Positions 50,241 through 58,779 of a stretch of DNA of 64,000 bases are shown here, in pieces. The stretch spans positions 6,828,501 through 6,892,500 of the forward strand of contig NZ_CP139972.1 of assembly GCF_034424315.1 (NCBI RefSeq), read 5' to 3'. The notes under the pieces are model-generated. The model saw only the letters and a program-made list of their open reading frames with translations. It was not told where the DNA came from and did no database searches. The position numbers and the translations under genes are program-made. The stretch comes from Chitinophaga sancti. Lineage in GTDB: Bacteria > Bacteroidota > Bacteroidia > Chitinophagales > Chitinophagaceae. How positions within the stretch are numbered: position 1 is the first letter of the stretch; every line of letters begins with the position of its first letter.

Positions 50241-51467
50241 ATGAACAGAGTTGTGATCACCGGATTGGGGATTTATTCCTGTATAGGGAAAAACCTGGAA
50301 GCTGTAAGAGACTCATTATATAAAGGTAAATCTGGCATTATTCTGGATCCTGCCAGGAAAGAATTTGGGTATCGCTCAGGCTTGACTGGTTATGTAGACC
50401 GTCCGGATCTGAAAGGTATGCTGGATCGTCGTTCCCGGTTGATGATGCCGGAGCAGGCGGAATTTGCTTACATGAGTACCCGTGAAGCGTTGGCTATGGC
50501 TGGTCTGGACCAGGATTACCTGGAAAAGAAGGAAGTAGGGCTGCTGTTTGGTAACGATAGTTCTTCCAAACCTGTGATAGAGGCGACGGATATCATGCGT
50601 GAAAAGAAAGATACCATGCTGGTAGGTTCCGGTTCTGTATTCCAGACCATGAACTCTACGATCAATATGAACCTGGCCACCATCTTCAAACTGAAAGGTA
50701 TTAATTTCAGTGTGAGTGCGGCTTGTGCCAGTGGTTCCCATGCTATTGGCCTGGGTTATATGTTCATCCGCAATGGTATGCAGGACTGTGTGATTTGTGG
50801 TGGTGCGCAGGAGATCAATATTTACTCCATGGGTAATTTTGATGGTATTGCGGCCTTTTCAGTAAGGGAAAAAGAGCCTGCAAAGGCGAGCCGTCCGTTC
50901 GATAAAGACAGGGATGGCCTGGTACCCAGTGGTGGTGGGGCTACCGTGATTCTGGAAAGCCTGGAATCAGCGCAGCGCCGTGGGGCGACTATCCTGGGGG
51001 AGCTGATTGGTTACGGATTCTCATCCAATGGGGCACACATTTCTAATCCTACCATCGAAGGCCCCGTGCGTTCCCTGGAGATTGCGCTGAAAGATGCGGG
51101 TTTAAAACCATCTGATGTGGAATACATCAATGCGCATGCGACCAGTACGATTGCCGGTGATGCCAGCGAAGCAGCGGCTATTGACCAGGTGTTTGGAGAG
51201 AGCAGGCCTTATGTAAGCTCCACCAAATCTATGACGGGGCATGAGTGCTGGATGGCAGGTGCGAGTGAGATCGTTTATTCCATGCTGATGATGCAAAATG
51301 GGTTCATTGCACCGAATATTAACCTGGAAAATCCGGATGGGGCGGCGGCCAGATTAAATATAGCTGACACTACTATTAATAAAGATTTTAATATATTTTT
51401 GTCTAATTCTTTTGGATTTGGAGGAACAAATTCCTCGCTGATAGTCCGCAAGTGGAATAATGAATAG
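50241..51467 (+). CDS. Beta-ketoacyl-ACP synthase, FabF/FabB type
   Basis: The 408-residue condensing enzyme has the complete Cys-His-His triad: Cys162 in SAACASGSHAIG, the His in NAHATSTIAGD, and the His in MTGHECWMAGASE, followed by SNSFGFGGTNSSL. It would perform Claisen extension of the aryl starter in the pigment pathway. It is the first of three complete ketosynthases here; the active-site neighbourhood differs among them, suggesting different chain-length roles. A promoter-like sequence precedes it. Confidence 0.94.
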   Translation: MNRVVITGLGIYSCIGKNLEAVRDSLYKGKSGIILDPARKEFGYRSGLTGYVDRPDLKGMLDRRSRLMMPEQAEFAYMSTREALAMAGLDQDYLEKKEVGLLFGNDSSSKPVIEATDIMREKKDTMLVGSGSVFQTMNSTINMNLATIFKLKGINFSVSAACASGSHAIGLGYMFIRNGMQDCVICGGAQEINIYSMGNFDGIAAFSVREKEPAKASRPFDKDRDGLVPSGGGATVILESLESAQRRGATILGELIGYGFSSNGAHISNPTIEGPVRSLEIALKDAGLKPSDVEYINAHATSTIAGDASEAAAIDQVFGESRPYVSSTKSMTGHECWMAGASEIVYSMLMMQNGFIAPNINLENPDGAAARLNIADTTINKDFNIFLSNSFGFGGTNSSLIVRKWNNE

Positions 51468-51504
51468 CTTGTTGTTAACTGTCAGCACTTTAGAGTATTT
51501 ATTA

Positions 51505-51512
51505 TAACTTTG
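51505..51512 (+). promoter_or_regulatory. Candidate promoter element before the first ACP
   Basis: TAACTTTG is a perfect TAnnTTTG match in the 182-nt gap between the first ketosynthase and the ACP gene. No good -33 box is visible. The leader would be about 130 nt. Confidence 0.4.
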
Positions 51513-51649
51513 AGGCAAAGATCAACGCACAACAATTAAGAAGGGTACAGAAGATAAAGGAATACTAAAGACGATTAGGTGACGCGAACTATTTCCAAAC
51601 CAATTCTTTAAATATCACAACCTATATCTGAGTTAGTTTACACTTGATT

Positions 51650-51907
51650 ATGGATAAGAAAGAGATTATACAAACGACGAATGCATTCCTCGTGGAGGAA
51701 TTTGAGGCGGACCTGGCATCGCTGACGCCTGATGCTAACCTGAAGGCTACCCTGGACCTGGATAGCCTGGACTACATTGACCTGGTGGTTGTGATTGAAA
51801 ACAATTTCGGCTTCAAGGTAAACCCTGAAGATTTCCAGGGTATTATTACCTTCCAGGATTTTTATGACTATGTAGCCAATCGTCTTAAACAAAAAGAACT
51901 GGTATAA
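51650..51907 (+). CDS. Acyl carrier protein
   Basis: The ATG at 51650 gives an 85-residue protein (MDKKEIIQTT); a TTG lies two codons upstream. The phosphopantetheine attachment site is Ser39 in LDLDSLDYIDLVV. The four-helix ACP pattern is clear, and the gene lies among ketosynthases, so it is probably a dedicated carrier for the polyene pathway. The stop codon overlaps the acyltransferase start (TAATG). Confidence 0.93.
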   Translation: MDKKEIIQTTNAFLVEEFEADLASLTPDANLKATLDLDSLDYIDLVVVIENNFGFKVNPEDFQGIITFQDFYDYVANRLKQKELV

Positions 51908-52797
51908 TGGCTTCCTGGGAGGGAAAGTCCAAGGGGAATAAACTGGGGTACAGCATCTTTATTGGAACATTACGTTATGGAGGCGTATTGCCTGCCTACA
52001 TTTTATTAAGGTTTGTAGCCGCATATTATTTCTTATTTTCCTATAGTTCATCTCGCCCTATTTTTCAATATTTTCATACGAAGGTAGGTTATGGCTGGTG
52101 GAGGTCATTGTGGAGTGTGTACAGGAATTACTATGTATTCGGGCAGGTACTGATCGATAAGGTCATTGTCATGTCCGGATTGTCTAATAAATTTACCTTT
52201 GAGTTCGAGGGGGAGCAATACCTCCGGGAGATCACCACGGCGGGGAAGGGCGGTATTATGCTCAGTGCCCACCTGGGTAACTGGGAGGTAGCGGGTCACC
52301 TGTTCACGAGGTTGCAGACCCGTATTAATATTGTGATGTTTGACGGTGAGCATGAGCGGATCAAAAAGTACTTATCCAGTATAACGGGAGAGCGTAATGT
52401 AAATATCATTGTTATTAAGGATGATTTGTCGCACATTTACGCCATCAATGAAGCGCTGAGCAATCAGGAGCTGGTATGCATGCATGCGGACCGGTTTCTG
52501 GCAGGTAATAAAACGGTGAATGCCACTTTTATGGGGCAGGAAGCCAGTTTTCCGGCAGGACCATTTCTGCTGGCAGCCACCTTCAGGGTACCGGTATCAC
52601 TGGTTTTTGCATTTAAGGAGACCAATACCCATTACCACCTCTATGCTACGCCACCCCATGCATATCATGGCAGGCGCCGGCAGGGGGTAGAACTGGCTGT
52701 ACAGGACTTTGTGCGGGAGCTGGAAGGTATGGTGAAGAAGTATCCTGAGCAATGGTTTAATTATTACGATTTCTGGGAACAGCCTAAAAACAATTAA
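51907..52797 (+). CDS. Lysophospholipid/lipid A acyltransferase-like protein (LABLAT)
   Basis: The 296-residue protein has an N-terminal membrane segment (about 18-45), the catalytic His motif SAHLGNWEVAGH and later VCMHADRFLAGN and FPAGPFLLAATF, as in LpxL/HtrB-type acyltransferases. In aryl-polyene and flexirubin clusters such enzymes are thought to transfer the polyene acyl chain to a lipid or resorcinol acceptor. It is translationally coupled to the ACP, which would carry the donor. Confidence 0.88.
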   Translation: MASWEGKSKGNKLGYSIFIGTLRYGGVLPAYILLRFVAAYYFLFSYSSSRPIFQYFHTKVGYGWWRSLWSVYRNYYVFGQVLIDKVIVMSGLSNKFTFEFEGEQYLREITTAGKGGIMLSAHLGNWEVAGHLFTRLQTRINIVMFDGEHERIKKYLSSITGERNVNIIVIKDDLSHIYAINEALSNQELVCMHADRFLAGNKTVNATFMGQEASFPAGPFLLAATFRVPVSLVFAFKETNTHYHLYATPPHAYHGRRRQGVELAVQDFVRELEGMVKKYPEQWFNYYDFWEQPKNN

Positions 52798-52805
52798 TAA
52801 GCAAG

Positions 52806-53225
52806 ATGTTCATCCATACAGACGATATTACAGCATATATTCCTCAGCGTGCGCCGATTGTAATGGTCAGTGGCATTCTGGAAGTAAAAGATAATATTAC
52901 GCGTACCGGCCTTCAGATAGCGTCGGATAATTTGTTTGTAGAAGATGGTGTACTTAAATCTCCCGGTCTGCTTGAAAATATGGCACAGACTGCCGCATCC
53001 AGGGTAGGCTATATAGCGCAACAGGAAAATACGCCTGTTCCGATCGGGTTTATTGGTGCGGTAAAAGATTTTGAAGTGTTTGAATTTCCGCCTGCGGGTT
53101 CTTTTATAGAAACGACCACGGAAATTGTGAGCCAGGTATTTAACGCTACCATGGTAGCTGCAAAAGTTCAGTTAAACGGAAAAGTGATGGCTCAATGTGA
53201 GCTCAAAATATTTATAAACCCCTAA
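52806..53225 (+). CDS. Hotdog-fold 3-hydroxyacyl-ACP dehydratase-like protein (ApeP-like)
   Basis: The 139-residue protein has the hotdog pattern YIPQRAPIVMVSGILEV, then LKSPGLLENMAQTAASRVGY, which recalls the FabZ helix with an Asn-Met-Ala-Gln signature, and IGFIGAVKDFEV. It lacks the canonical HFPxxPxxPG motif of FabZ and is closer to the ApeP-type dehydratases of aryl-polyene clusters. It probably removes water to leave the conjugated double bond. Confidence 0.8.
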   Translation: MFIHTDDITAYIPQRAPIVMVSGILEVKDNITRTGLQIASDNLFVEDGVLKSPGLLENMAQTAASRVGYIAQQENTPVPIGFIGAVKDFEVFEFPPAGSFIETTTEIVSQVFNATMVAAKVQLNGKVMAQCELKIFINP

Positions 53226-53244
53226 TCACTTAAAACCATTCTTT

Positions 53245-53973
53245 ATGATGCATGTTAGAAAACAACCTTTTCTTCTGCTGACATTGTTCGTGTTATGTAG
53301 CGCAAGCATAACCAGTTATGCGCAATCCCTGAAAGAATTTTTCGCCAACACTGCTACTCCGCTCACTTACCTGGGTGTAGACTTTTCATTGACGAAGATC
53401 CAGGGTGAAACTGCTACCCCTACAGAAATTAAAGAGAAGTTTGAACCTATTAATGCTGTTATCATTACTGAGGCAAAGAAGTATGATGTAACCGGCGCTT
53501 TCAAAAGAACTGCGCCTGTTACCAATTACACTGAAGCGATCAATAAGGTAAATGACGATGCCAATGTAAGCAAAATGAAAACTGACAATGTCAGCGATCT
53601 GGGTACATTGACACCAGCGGAAATAGCAAAGCATGTAAAGGTGTATAACCTGAGTGGCAAGTCTGGTATCGGGCTGGTATTCATCATGGATGGTATGAGC
53701 AAAACCAACAAGGAAGCGGCCATGTATGCGGTGCTGTTGGACCTGGGCACGAAGAAGGTGCTGAATTCAGAAAAGATCACTGGTAAGGCACAGGGTTTCG
53801 GTTTCCGGAATTACTGGGCTTATACCGTTTACAAAGTACTACACACAATAAGTACCGATAAATATAAGGACTGGGCTAACGCAGCCGCAGCAGCTCCTGA
53901 AGAAAAGGTAGCGGAAGCGCCAAAAGCGGATACCGCAAAGCCGAAGGCCAAAAAAGGCAAGAAGGCGGTGTGA
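53245..53973 (+). CDS. Exported protein of unknown function in the pigment cluster
   Basis: The 242-residue protein has a signal peptide (PFLLLTLFVLCSASITSYAQ) and no motif I recognise. It contains LTYLGVDFSLTKIQGE near residue 40 and ends in a low-complexity Ala/Lys/Pro/Glu tail (about 210-242) rich in Lys, ending KKGKKAV. It lies between the dehydratase and the thioesterase on the same strand, so it is likely to serve pigment assembly or export in the periplasm. Function is not known. Confidence 0.75.
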   Translation: MMHVRKQPFLLLTLFVLCSASITSYAQSLKEFFANTATPLTYLGVDFSLTKIQGETATPTEIKEKFEPINAVIITEAKKYDVTGAFKRTAPVTNYTEAINKVNDDANVSKMKTDNVSDLGTLTPAEIAKHVKVYNLSGKSGIGLVFIMDGMSKTNKEAAMYAVLLDLGTKKVLNSEKITGKAQGFGFRNYWAYTVYKVLHTISTDKYKDWANAAAAAPEEKVAEAPKADTAKPKAKKGKKAV

Positions 53974-53989
53974 TAAAACAGATGAATAT

Positions 53990-54415
53990 ATGTACCCGAC
54001 ACTAACGGAAAAGGCCAATATACTGGTTAGGTTTAACGAAGCAGATCCGCTGGGAATAGTATGGCATGGTCACTACATACGCTATTTTGAAGATGGCCGT
54101 GAAGCTTTTGGAGAAAAGTATGGGTTCCGTTACCTCGATATATATAATCATGGTTATTCGGTGCCGGTAGTAAAGGTGGATTGTAATTACAAACGCTCTT
54201 TACGCTATGGCGACCGTGTGATAGTAGAAACCACCTATATAAATACCCGGGCAGCCAAACTGAAGTTTGAGTATAAGTTATACAATGCTGCCACCGGTGA
54301 ACTGGTGGCGGACGGTAGTTCTATGCAGGTATTTCTTGATGTAGAGGCAAATTCATTACAACTGACCCTGCCTCCTTTTTTTGAGCAATGGAAAAGGGAG
54401 CATGGTCAGCTGTAG
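53990..54415 (+). CDS. Acyl-CoA/ACP thioesterase, 4HBT hotdog family
   Basis: The 141-residue protein has the 4-hydroxybenzoyl-CoA thioesterase signature NEADPLGIVWHGHYIRYFED with catalytic Asp in the DPLGI segment. It follows the exported unknown protein by 16 nt. In aryl-polyene pathways thioesterases release or proofread ACP-bound chains. Length is usual for the family. Confidence 0.9.
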   Translation: MYPTLTEKANILVRFNEADPLGIVWHGHYIRYFEDGREAFGEKYGFRYLDIYNHGYSVPVVKVDCNYKRSLRYGDRVIVETTYINTRAAKLKFEYKLYNAATGELVADGSSMQVFLDVEANSLQLTLPPFFEQWKREHGQL

Positions 54416-54438
54416 CAGATTCATATAAATGAGCGGAT

Positions 54439-55542
54439 ATGAGGAATGTGTATGTAGCGGCAGATAATATCTTTTCTCCGCTGGGCAGTACGACAGCTGA
54501 AAATTTTGCACAGGTATGCAATGGGCAGAGCGGGATCCGCCTGCATGATGATCCGGCTTTTTCGCCGGGTCCTTTTCATGCTGCCATGTTTGCACCCGGA
54601 CAGCTGAATATGCCTGCCTTTACACGTTTTGAACAGATGCTGATCCGTTCTGTACAGCAGGTGTTAGATCAGGCCAGTGTAGATATTAACGATGGACGTA
54701 CTGCGTTCATCGTATCTACTACCAAAGGAAATATCGAACTGCTGGAAGAACAGCAAAACCCTGTGATGGCGGAAATGGAGTTATCCCATACTGCCCGCAA
54801 GGTAGCTAATCACTTTGGTTATACAGCTGATCCGATTGTGGTCAGCAATGCCTGTATCTCCGGTTTGCTGGCGATCCTTACGGCCCGTAGGCTGATCCTG
54901 TCAGGAAGGTATGATCAGGCAATAGTAACGGGAGCAGATGTACTGACGAAGTTTGTATTGTCCGGTTTCCAGTCATTTCAGGCAGTAAGCCCGGAGCCCT
55001 GCAAGCCATTTGATGCTTCCCGTAAAGGCGTAACATTGGGAGAAGGGGCTGCTACTGTGCTGCTAACTATTCGGGATATGGGTATCCGGGTGGGTGCAGG
55101 TGCAGTAACAAACGATGCCAACCACATATCAGGGCCCAGCCGTACAGGCGCAGAACTGAGTTATGCGATGGGGCAGGCACTGAAAGGTACAGGTGTAACG
55201 CCATCGGATATAGGATTTGTATCTGCACATGGTACAGCTACTATGTATAATGATGAGATGGAGTCCAAGGCCTTGCATCTCGCAGGTTTGCTGGACATAC
55301 CAGTGAATAGTCTGAAAGGATACTATGGACATACCCTGGGTGCTGCCGGCCTGATAGAATCAATTATCGGCATGCAGGCATTACAGCAGGATACCGTGAT
55401 CCCTACCCTGGGATTTGAAACACTGGGTGTAAGTCAGCCGGTGTTAATCAATAATCAGATAACCTACAAACCAATGCAGCATTTCCTGAAAACAGTGTCG
55501 GGATTTGGAGGGTGTAATGCTGCGATGGTATTTTCTAAATAG
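54439..55542 (+). CDS. Beta-ketoacyl-ACP synthase, second copy
   Basis: The 367-residue condensing enzyme keeps the complete triad: Cys139 in SNACISGLLAI, the His in SAHGTATMYND, and the His in GYYGHTLGAAGLIE, ending VSGFGGCNAAMVF. It is somewhat short for a FabF (about 410) and is more divergent than its neighbours at the N-terminus. It lies between the thioesterase (23 nt) and the methyltransferase (13 nt). Confidence 0.93.
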   Translation: MRNVYVAADNIFSPLGSTTAENFAQVCNGQSGIRLHDDPAFSPGPFHAAMFAPGQLNMPAFTRFEQMLIRSVQQVLDQASVDINDGRTAFIVSTTKGNIELLEEQQNPVMAEMELSHTARKVANHFGYTADPIVVSNACISGLLAILTARRLILSGRYDQAIVTGADVLTKFVLSGFQSFQAVSPEPCKPFDASRKGVTLGEGAATVLLTIRDMGIRVGAGAVTNDANHISGPSRTGAELSYAMGQALKGTGVTPSDIGFVSAHGTATMYNDEMESKALHLAGLLDIPVNSLKGYYGHTLGAAGLIESIIGMQALQQDTVIPTLGFETLGVSQPVLINNQITYKPMQHFLKTVSGFGGCNAAMVFSK

Positions 55543-55555
55543 ATATACACACAGC

Positions 55556-56623
55556 ATGGAGCTTTTTAGTAAAGAAACAAAGACAGCCCTACAGGCACAG
55601 GAAGCAGCACTGAGACTGGCATTTGCACCGATCGCATTTCAGGCCACCCGCGCATTGCGTGATTTTGGTATCCTGGAAGAGATCAGCAACAGTGGTCCTG
55701 GAGGCCTGACGATTGAAGAAGTGTTAGAGAAGGTAAAACTGTCTCGATACGCTGTACGTGTATTGCTGGAGGCTGGTCTGGGGATGGAATTGCTGATCGT
55801 GAGCGAACAGAAGAAGTATTCACTGACGAAGACAGGGTACTTTATTCAGCATGACAGGCTGACCCGTATCAATATGGATTTCTCCCAGGACATCTGTTAC
55901 CTGGGTATGAACCACCTGAAGGAAAGTTTGCAGGAAGGCCGTCCGGCAGGTTTGAAAGAACTGGGTCCATGGGATACAATTTACCCGGGTTTACCGCTGT
56001 TGCCACCTGAAATAGGCAAGAGCTGGTTTGATTTTGACCACTATTATTCCGATCTCGCCTTTCCACAGGCACTGAAGATCGTATTTGCCAATAAACCCCG
56101 CACCCTGCTCGACATTGGCGGTAATACAGGGAAGTGGACACTGGCATGTACAAAACATGATGCAGATGTACGTGTAACCATGTTTGACCTGCCAGGTGAA
56201 ATTGAAATTGCAGCGCAAAAAATGAAGGATGAGGGAGTAGCGGATCGTGTATCTTTCCATGAAGCGAATATCCTGGATGAAAGCCTGCCTTTCCCACAGG
56301 GATTCGATGCGATCTGGATGAGCCAGTTCCTTGACTGCTTCTCCGAAGCACAAATTGTATCTATCCTGAAACGTTGCCGCGAAGCACTGACAGAAAACGG
56401 TACGATCTATATCCTGGAACCATTCTGGAACAGGCAGCGTTTTAAATCAGCGGCATTTAGCCTGCAGCAAACCAGCCTATACTTTACCGCTATGGCCAAT
56501 GGGAACAGTCAGATGTATCACACTGACGATTTCTTCAAATGCATTGCTGATGCAGGTTTGCGTATTGTAGAGGAAAATAACGAATTGGGCTTAAATTATA
56601 CCCTCTTAAAGTGTCAAAAATGA
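55556..56623 (+). CDS. O-methyltransferase-like, SAM-dependent (plant-type family 2 fold)
   Basis: I chose the ATG at 55556 (MELFSKETKTAL), 13 nt after the ketosynthase stop, over an in-frame start inside that gene. The 355-residue protein has an N-terminal winged-helix dimerisation domain (about 15-100) and a SAM domain with RTLLDIGGNTGKWTLA, TMFDLPGEIEIA and FDAIWMSQFLDCF. This is the architecture of acetylserotonin/caffeate O-methyltransferases. It may methylate the aryl head group or a carbon of the pigment. It overlaps the next gene by 4 nt (ATGA). Confidence 0.87.
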   Translation: MELFSKETKTALQAQEAALRLAFAPIAFQATRALRDFGILEEISNSGPGGLTIEEVLEKVKLSRYAVRVLLEAGLGMELLIVSEQKKYSLTKTGYFIQHDRLTRINMDFSQDICYLGMNHLKESLQEGRPAGLKELGPWDTIYPGLPLLPPEIGKSWFDFDHYYSDLAFPQALKIVFANKPRTLLDIGGNTGKWTLACTKHDADVRVTMFDLPGEIEIAAQKMKDEGVADRVSFHEANILDESLPFPQGFDAIWMSQFLDCFSEAQIVSILKRCREALTENGTIYILEPFWNRQRFKSAAFSLQQTSLYFTAMANGNSQMYHTDDFFKCIADAGLRIVEENNELGLNYTLLKCQK

Positions 56624-57873
56624 GAGAAAAAGTAGACGTACTGGTCATTGGTGCCGGTCCTTCCGGAACTGTAGCTGCTTCTATCATTAAGCAGGCAGGC
56701 TATTCTGTGAAAATCGTCGAGAAATTGCAGTTTCCCCGTTTTGTGATCGGGGAGAGTTTGTTGCCCCGCAGTATGGAAGCGCTGGAAGAAGCAAAGTTCA
56801 TCGATGCGGTAAAGGCACAGGGTTTCCAGCAGAAGTCTGGTGCCAAGTTCGTGAAGGGCGACAGGATCTGTGATTTTACTTTCAAAGAACAATATACAAA
56901 GGGTTGGGATTGGACCTGGCAGGTAACCAGGGCTGATTTCGATAAGGCACTGGCTGATGCCGTTGAAGCGATGGGGGTGCCGGTATGTTATAATACCACT
57001 GTTACTAATATTGAATTCAGTGGCTCCGATTCTGTTACCACAGTAGAAGAAGCTGATGGCAAAAAGTATGAGATCGAAGCCCGTTTTATAGTAGATGGAA
57101 GTGGCTATGGTAGGGTGATTCCACGCCTCTTTAACCTGGAAAAGAATTCTGATTTACAACCACGCAAGGCATTGTTTGCCCACACGGTAGATGTAAACAG
57201 GGCACAATACGATGAACCCAACCGCATCACCGCGGTGGTGCACAGACCGGGTACCTGGATCTGGATCATTCCATTCAGTTCCGGTAATACCTCTGTAGGT
57301 TTTGTGAGCGATCCTTCTTTCCACAGTGAGTTTGCAGGTACACCGGAAGAGCAATTCCGTGCTATGCTGGCGGCAGAACCTTATACCAGGGAGCGTTTTA
57401 AAGATGTAGAGCTGGTATTTGAGCCACGTATCCTGGAATCCTGGTCTGCTACGACAGATAAGTTCTATGGCGAAGGATTTGTATTGACTGGTAACGTGAC
57501 CGAGTTCCTGGATCCAATATTCTCATCAGGTGTAACTTTGGCCTGCGTGTCTGCACAAACAGCGTCCAAACTGGTGATCCGCAAGCTGAAAGGCGAAGCT
57601 GTAGACTGGGAAAAGGAATATATGCAGCCTACCCTGCAGGGCGTAAATACCTTCCGTTCATATGTGATGGCATGGTATGAGGGAACTTTGGATAAGATCT
57701 TCTTTGCAAAAAATATTCAGCAGGATGTGAAGAACCAGATCTGCTCTGTACTGGCGGGTTATGTATGGGATGAAAGCAATCCGTATGTACAGAACCACGA
57801 GAAGGGATTACAGCGGCTGGCACGTACCATTGAACTGATTGAGAAGATAGAAGAAGAAGGTAAAAATCTTTAA
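56620..57873 (+). CDS. Flavin-dependent halogenase-like FAD monooxygenase
   Basis: The ATG at 56620 overlaps the previous stop (ATGA); a GTG lies 9 nt upstream. The 417-residue protein has the FAD motif VIGAGPSGTVAASI, a Lys-containing QQKSGAKF segment like the catalytic-Lys region of phenolic halogenases, FIVDGSGYGR, and WIWIIPF, which fits the halogenase WxWxIP motif that excludes ordinary monooxygenase activity. Ring-chlorinated flexirubin-type pigments are known, so aryl halogenation is a plausible role. A geranylgeranyl-reductase-like or hydroxylase role is the main alternative. Confidence 0.75.
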   Translation: MREKVDVLVIGAGPSGTVAASIIKQAGYSVKIVEKLQFPRFVIGESLLPRSMEALEEAKFIDAVKAQGFQQKSGAKFVKGDRICDFTFKEQYTKGWDWTWQVTRADFDKALADAVEAMGVPVCYNTTVTNIEFSGSDSVTTVEEADGKKYEIEARFIVDGSGYGRVIPRLFNLEKNSDLQPRKALFAHTVDVNRAQYDEPNRITAVVHRPGTWIWIIPFSSGNTSVGFVSDPSFHSEFAGTPEEQFRAMLAAEPYTRERFKDVELVFEPRILESWSATTDKFYGEGFVLTGNVTEFLDPIFSSGVTLACVSAQTASKLVIRKLKGEAVDWEKEYMQPTLQGVNTFRSYVMAWYEGTLDKIFFAKNIQQDVKNQICSVLAGYVWDESNPYVQNHEKGLQRLARTIELIEKIEEEGKNL

Positions 57874-57875
57874 AC

Positions 57876-58442
57876 TTGGATAGCACCGGGCTAAATATAA
57901 CAGGAAGGGTGGTGATCCGGAATAACCGGATTTACAGGAACGATGTAGTGGTCTTTGAGACAGGAGAAGATCAGTCATTGCCTGATTTTTTGCGGGCAGC
58001 ATATGATCATTTTTCAGGGCATTATCCCAAATTTCATAAGATGGATCATCTCAGTAAACTGGGATGGCTGGCTGCAGAAGCCCTGTTACAGCACCGACCG
58101 TTTACCGGGTATGCACCTGAGCAGGTAGGACTGATCTTAGCTAATCGTAGTGCCAGTCTGGATACAGACCTGCGTTATTTTGATTCTATTAAGGAATTTC
58201 CGAGTCCGGCTTTGTTTGTATACACGCTGGCAAATATTGTGATGGGAGAGATCAGCATCCGTCATGGATTTAAAGGAGAGAATGCATTCTTTACTTCAGA
58301 TACCTATGATGAGGCGCTGCTGATGAATTATACAAAACAATTGCTGACAGAAGGTGCAGTAAGTGCTGTATTGTGTGGATGGGTGGAGGTGATGGGAAGT
58401 GAGTACGAGGTGATCCTTCATCAGGTAGAGGGCATTCAATAA
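57876..58442 (+). CDS. Truncated ketosynthase-like protein without catalytic Cys
   Basis: The 188-residue frame begins at a TTG two nt after the halogenase-like stop (MDSTGLNITGRVVI). It resembles only the N-terminal half of a beta-ketoacyl synthase (KLGWLAAEALLQHRPF, VGLILANRSASLDTDLRYFD, PALFVYTLANIVMGEIS), and there is no Cys or His triad. Similar short proteins occur in other Bacteroidota pigment clusters and match the ketoacyl-synthase-like N-terminal family, as far as I recall. It ends normally and has no sign of frameshift, so it is probably a functional non-catalytic partner and not a pseudogene. Confidence 0.75.
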   Translation: MDSTGLNITGRVVIRNNRIYRNDVVVFETGEDQSLPDFLRAAYDHFSGHYPKFHKMDHLSKLGWLAAEALLQHRPFTGYAPEQVGLILANRSASLDTDLRYFDSIKEFPSPALFVYTLANIVMGEISIRHGFKGENAFFTSDTYDEALLMNYTKQLLTEGAVSAVLCGWVEVMGSEYEVILHQVEGIQ

Positions 58443-58512
58443 TTTTTAGGACACTGCATGGTGTCCAACTGTGTTTTGCAAAACGAAACACGACATACTA
58501 AATAACATTATC

Positions 58513-58776
58513 ATGGAAAAATTGATGGCTACACTCAAAGCCCAGATCGTAGAGCAACTGAACCTGCAGGAAGTAAAACCGGAGGACATCGGCGACGATA
58601 TGCCCCTGTTCAAAGATGGCCTGGGCCTGGATTCCATCGATGCACTGGAACTGATTGTTCTGCTGCAACAGCATTACCGCATTCGTATTGCAAATCCTGA
58701 AAAGGGTCCTGAGATCTTTTATTCCGTGCGTACGATCGCCGATTTTATCACGGCGAACCAACCACAAAAACAATAG
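58513..58776 (+). CDS. Acyl carrier protein, second copy
   Basis: The ATG at 58513 gives an 87-residue protein (MEKLMATLKAQI); the frame is open 42 nt upstream but the extra residues do not look like ACP. Ser41 in GLGLDSIDALELI is the phosphopantetheine site. It has the longer loop (NPEKGPEIFYSVRTIAD) typical of aryl-polyene ACPs of the ApeE/ApeF type. It precedes the third ketosynthase by 3 nt. Confidence 0.92.
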   Translation: MEKLMATLKAQIVEQLNLQEVKPEDIGDDMPLFKDGLGLDSIDALELIVLLQQHYRIRIANPEKGPEIFYSVRTIADFITANQPQKQ

Positions 58777-58779
58777 ACC

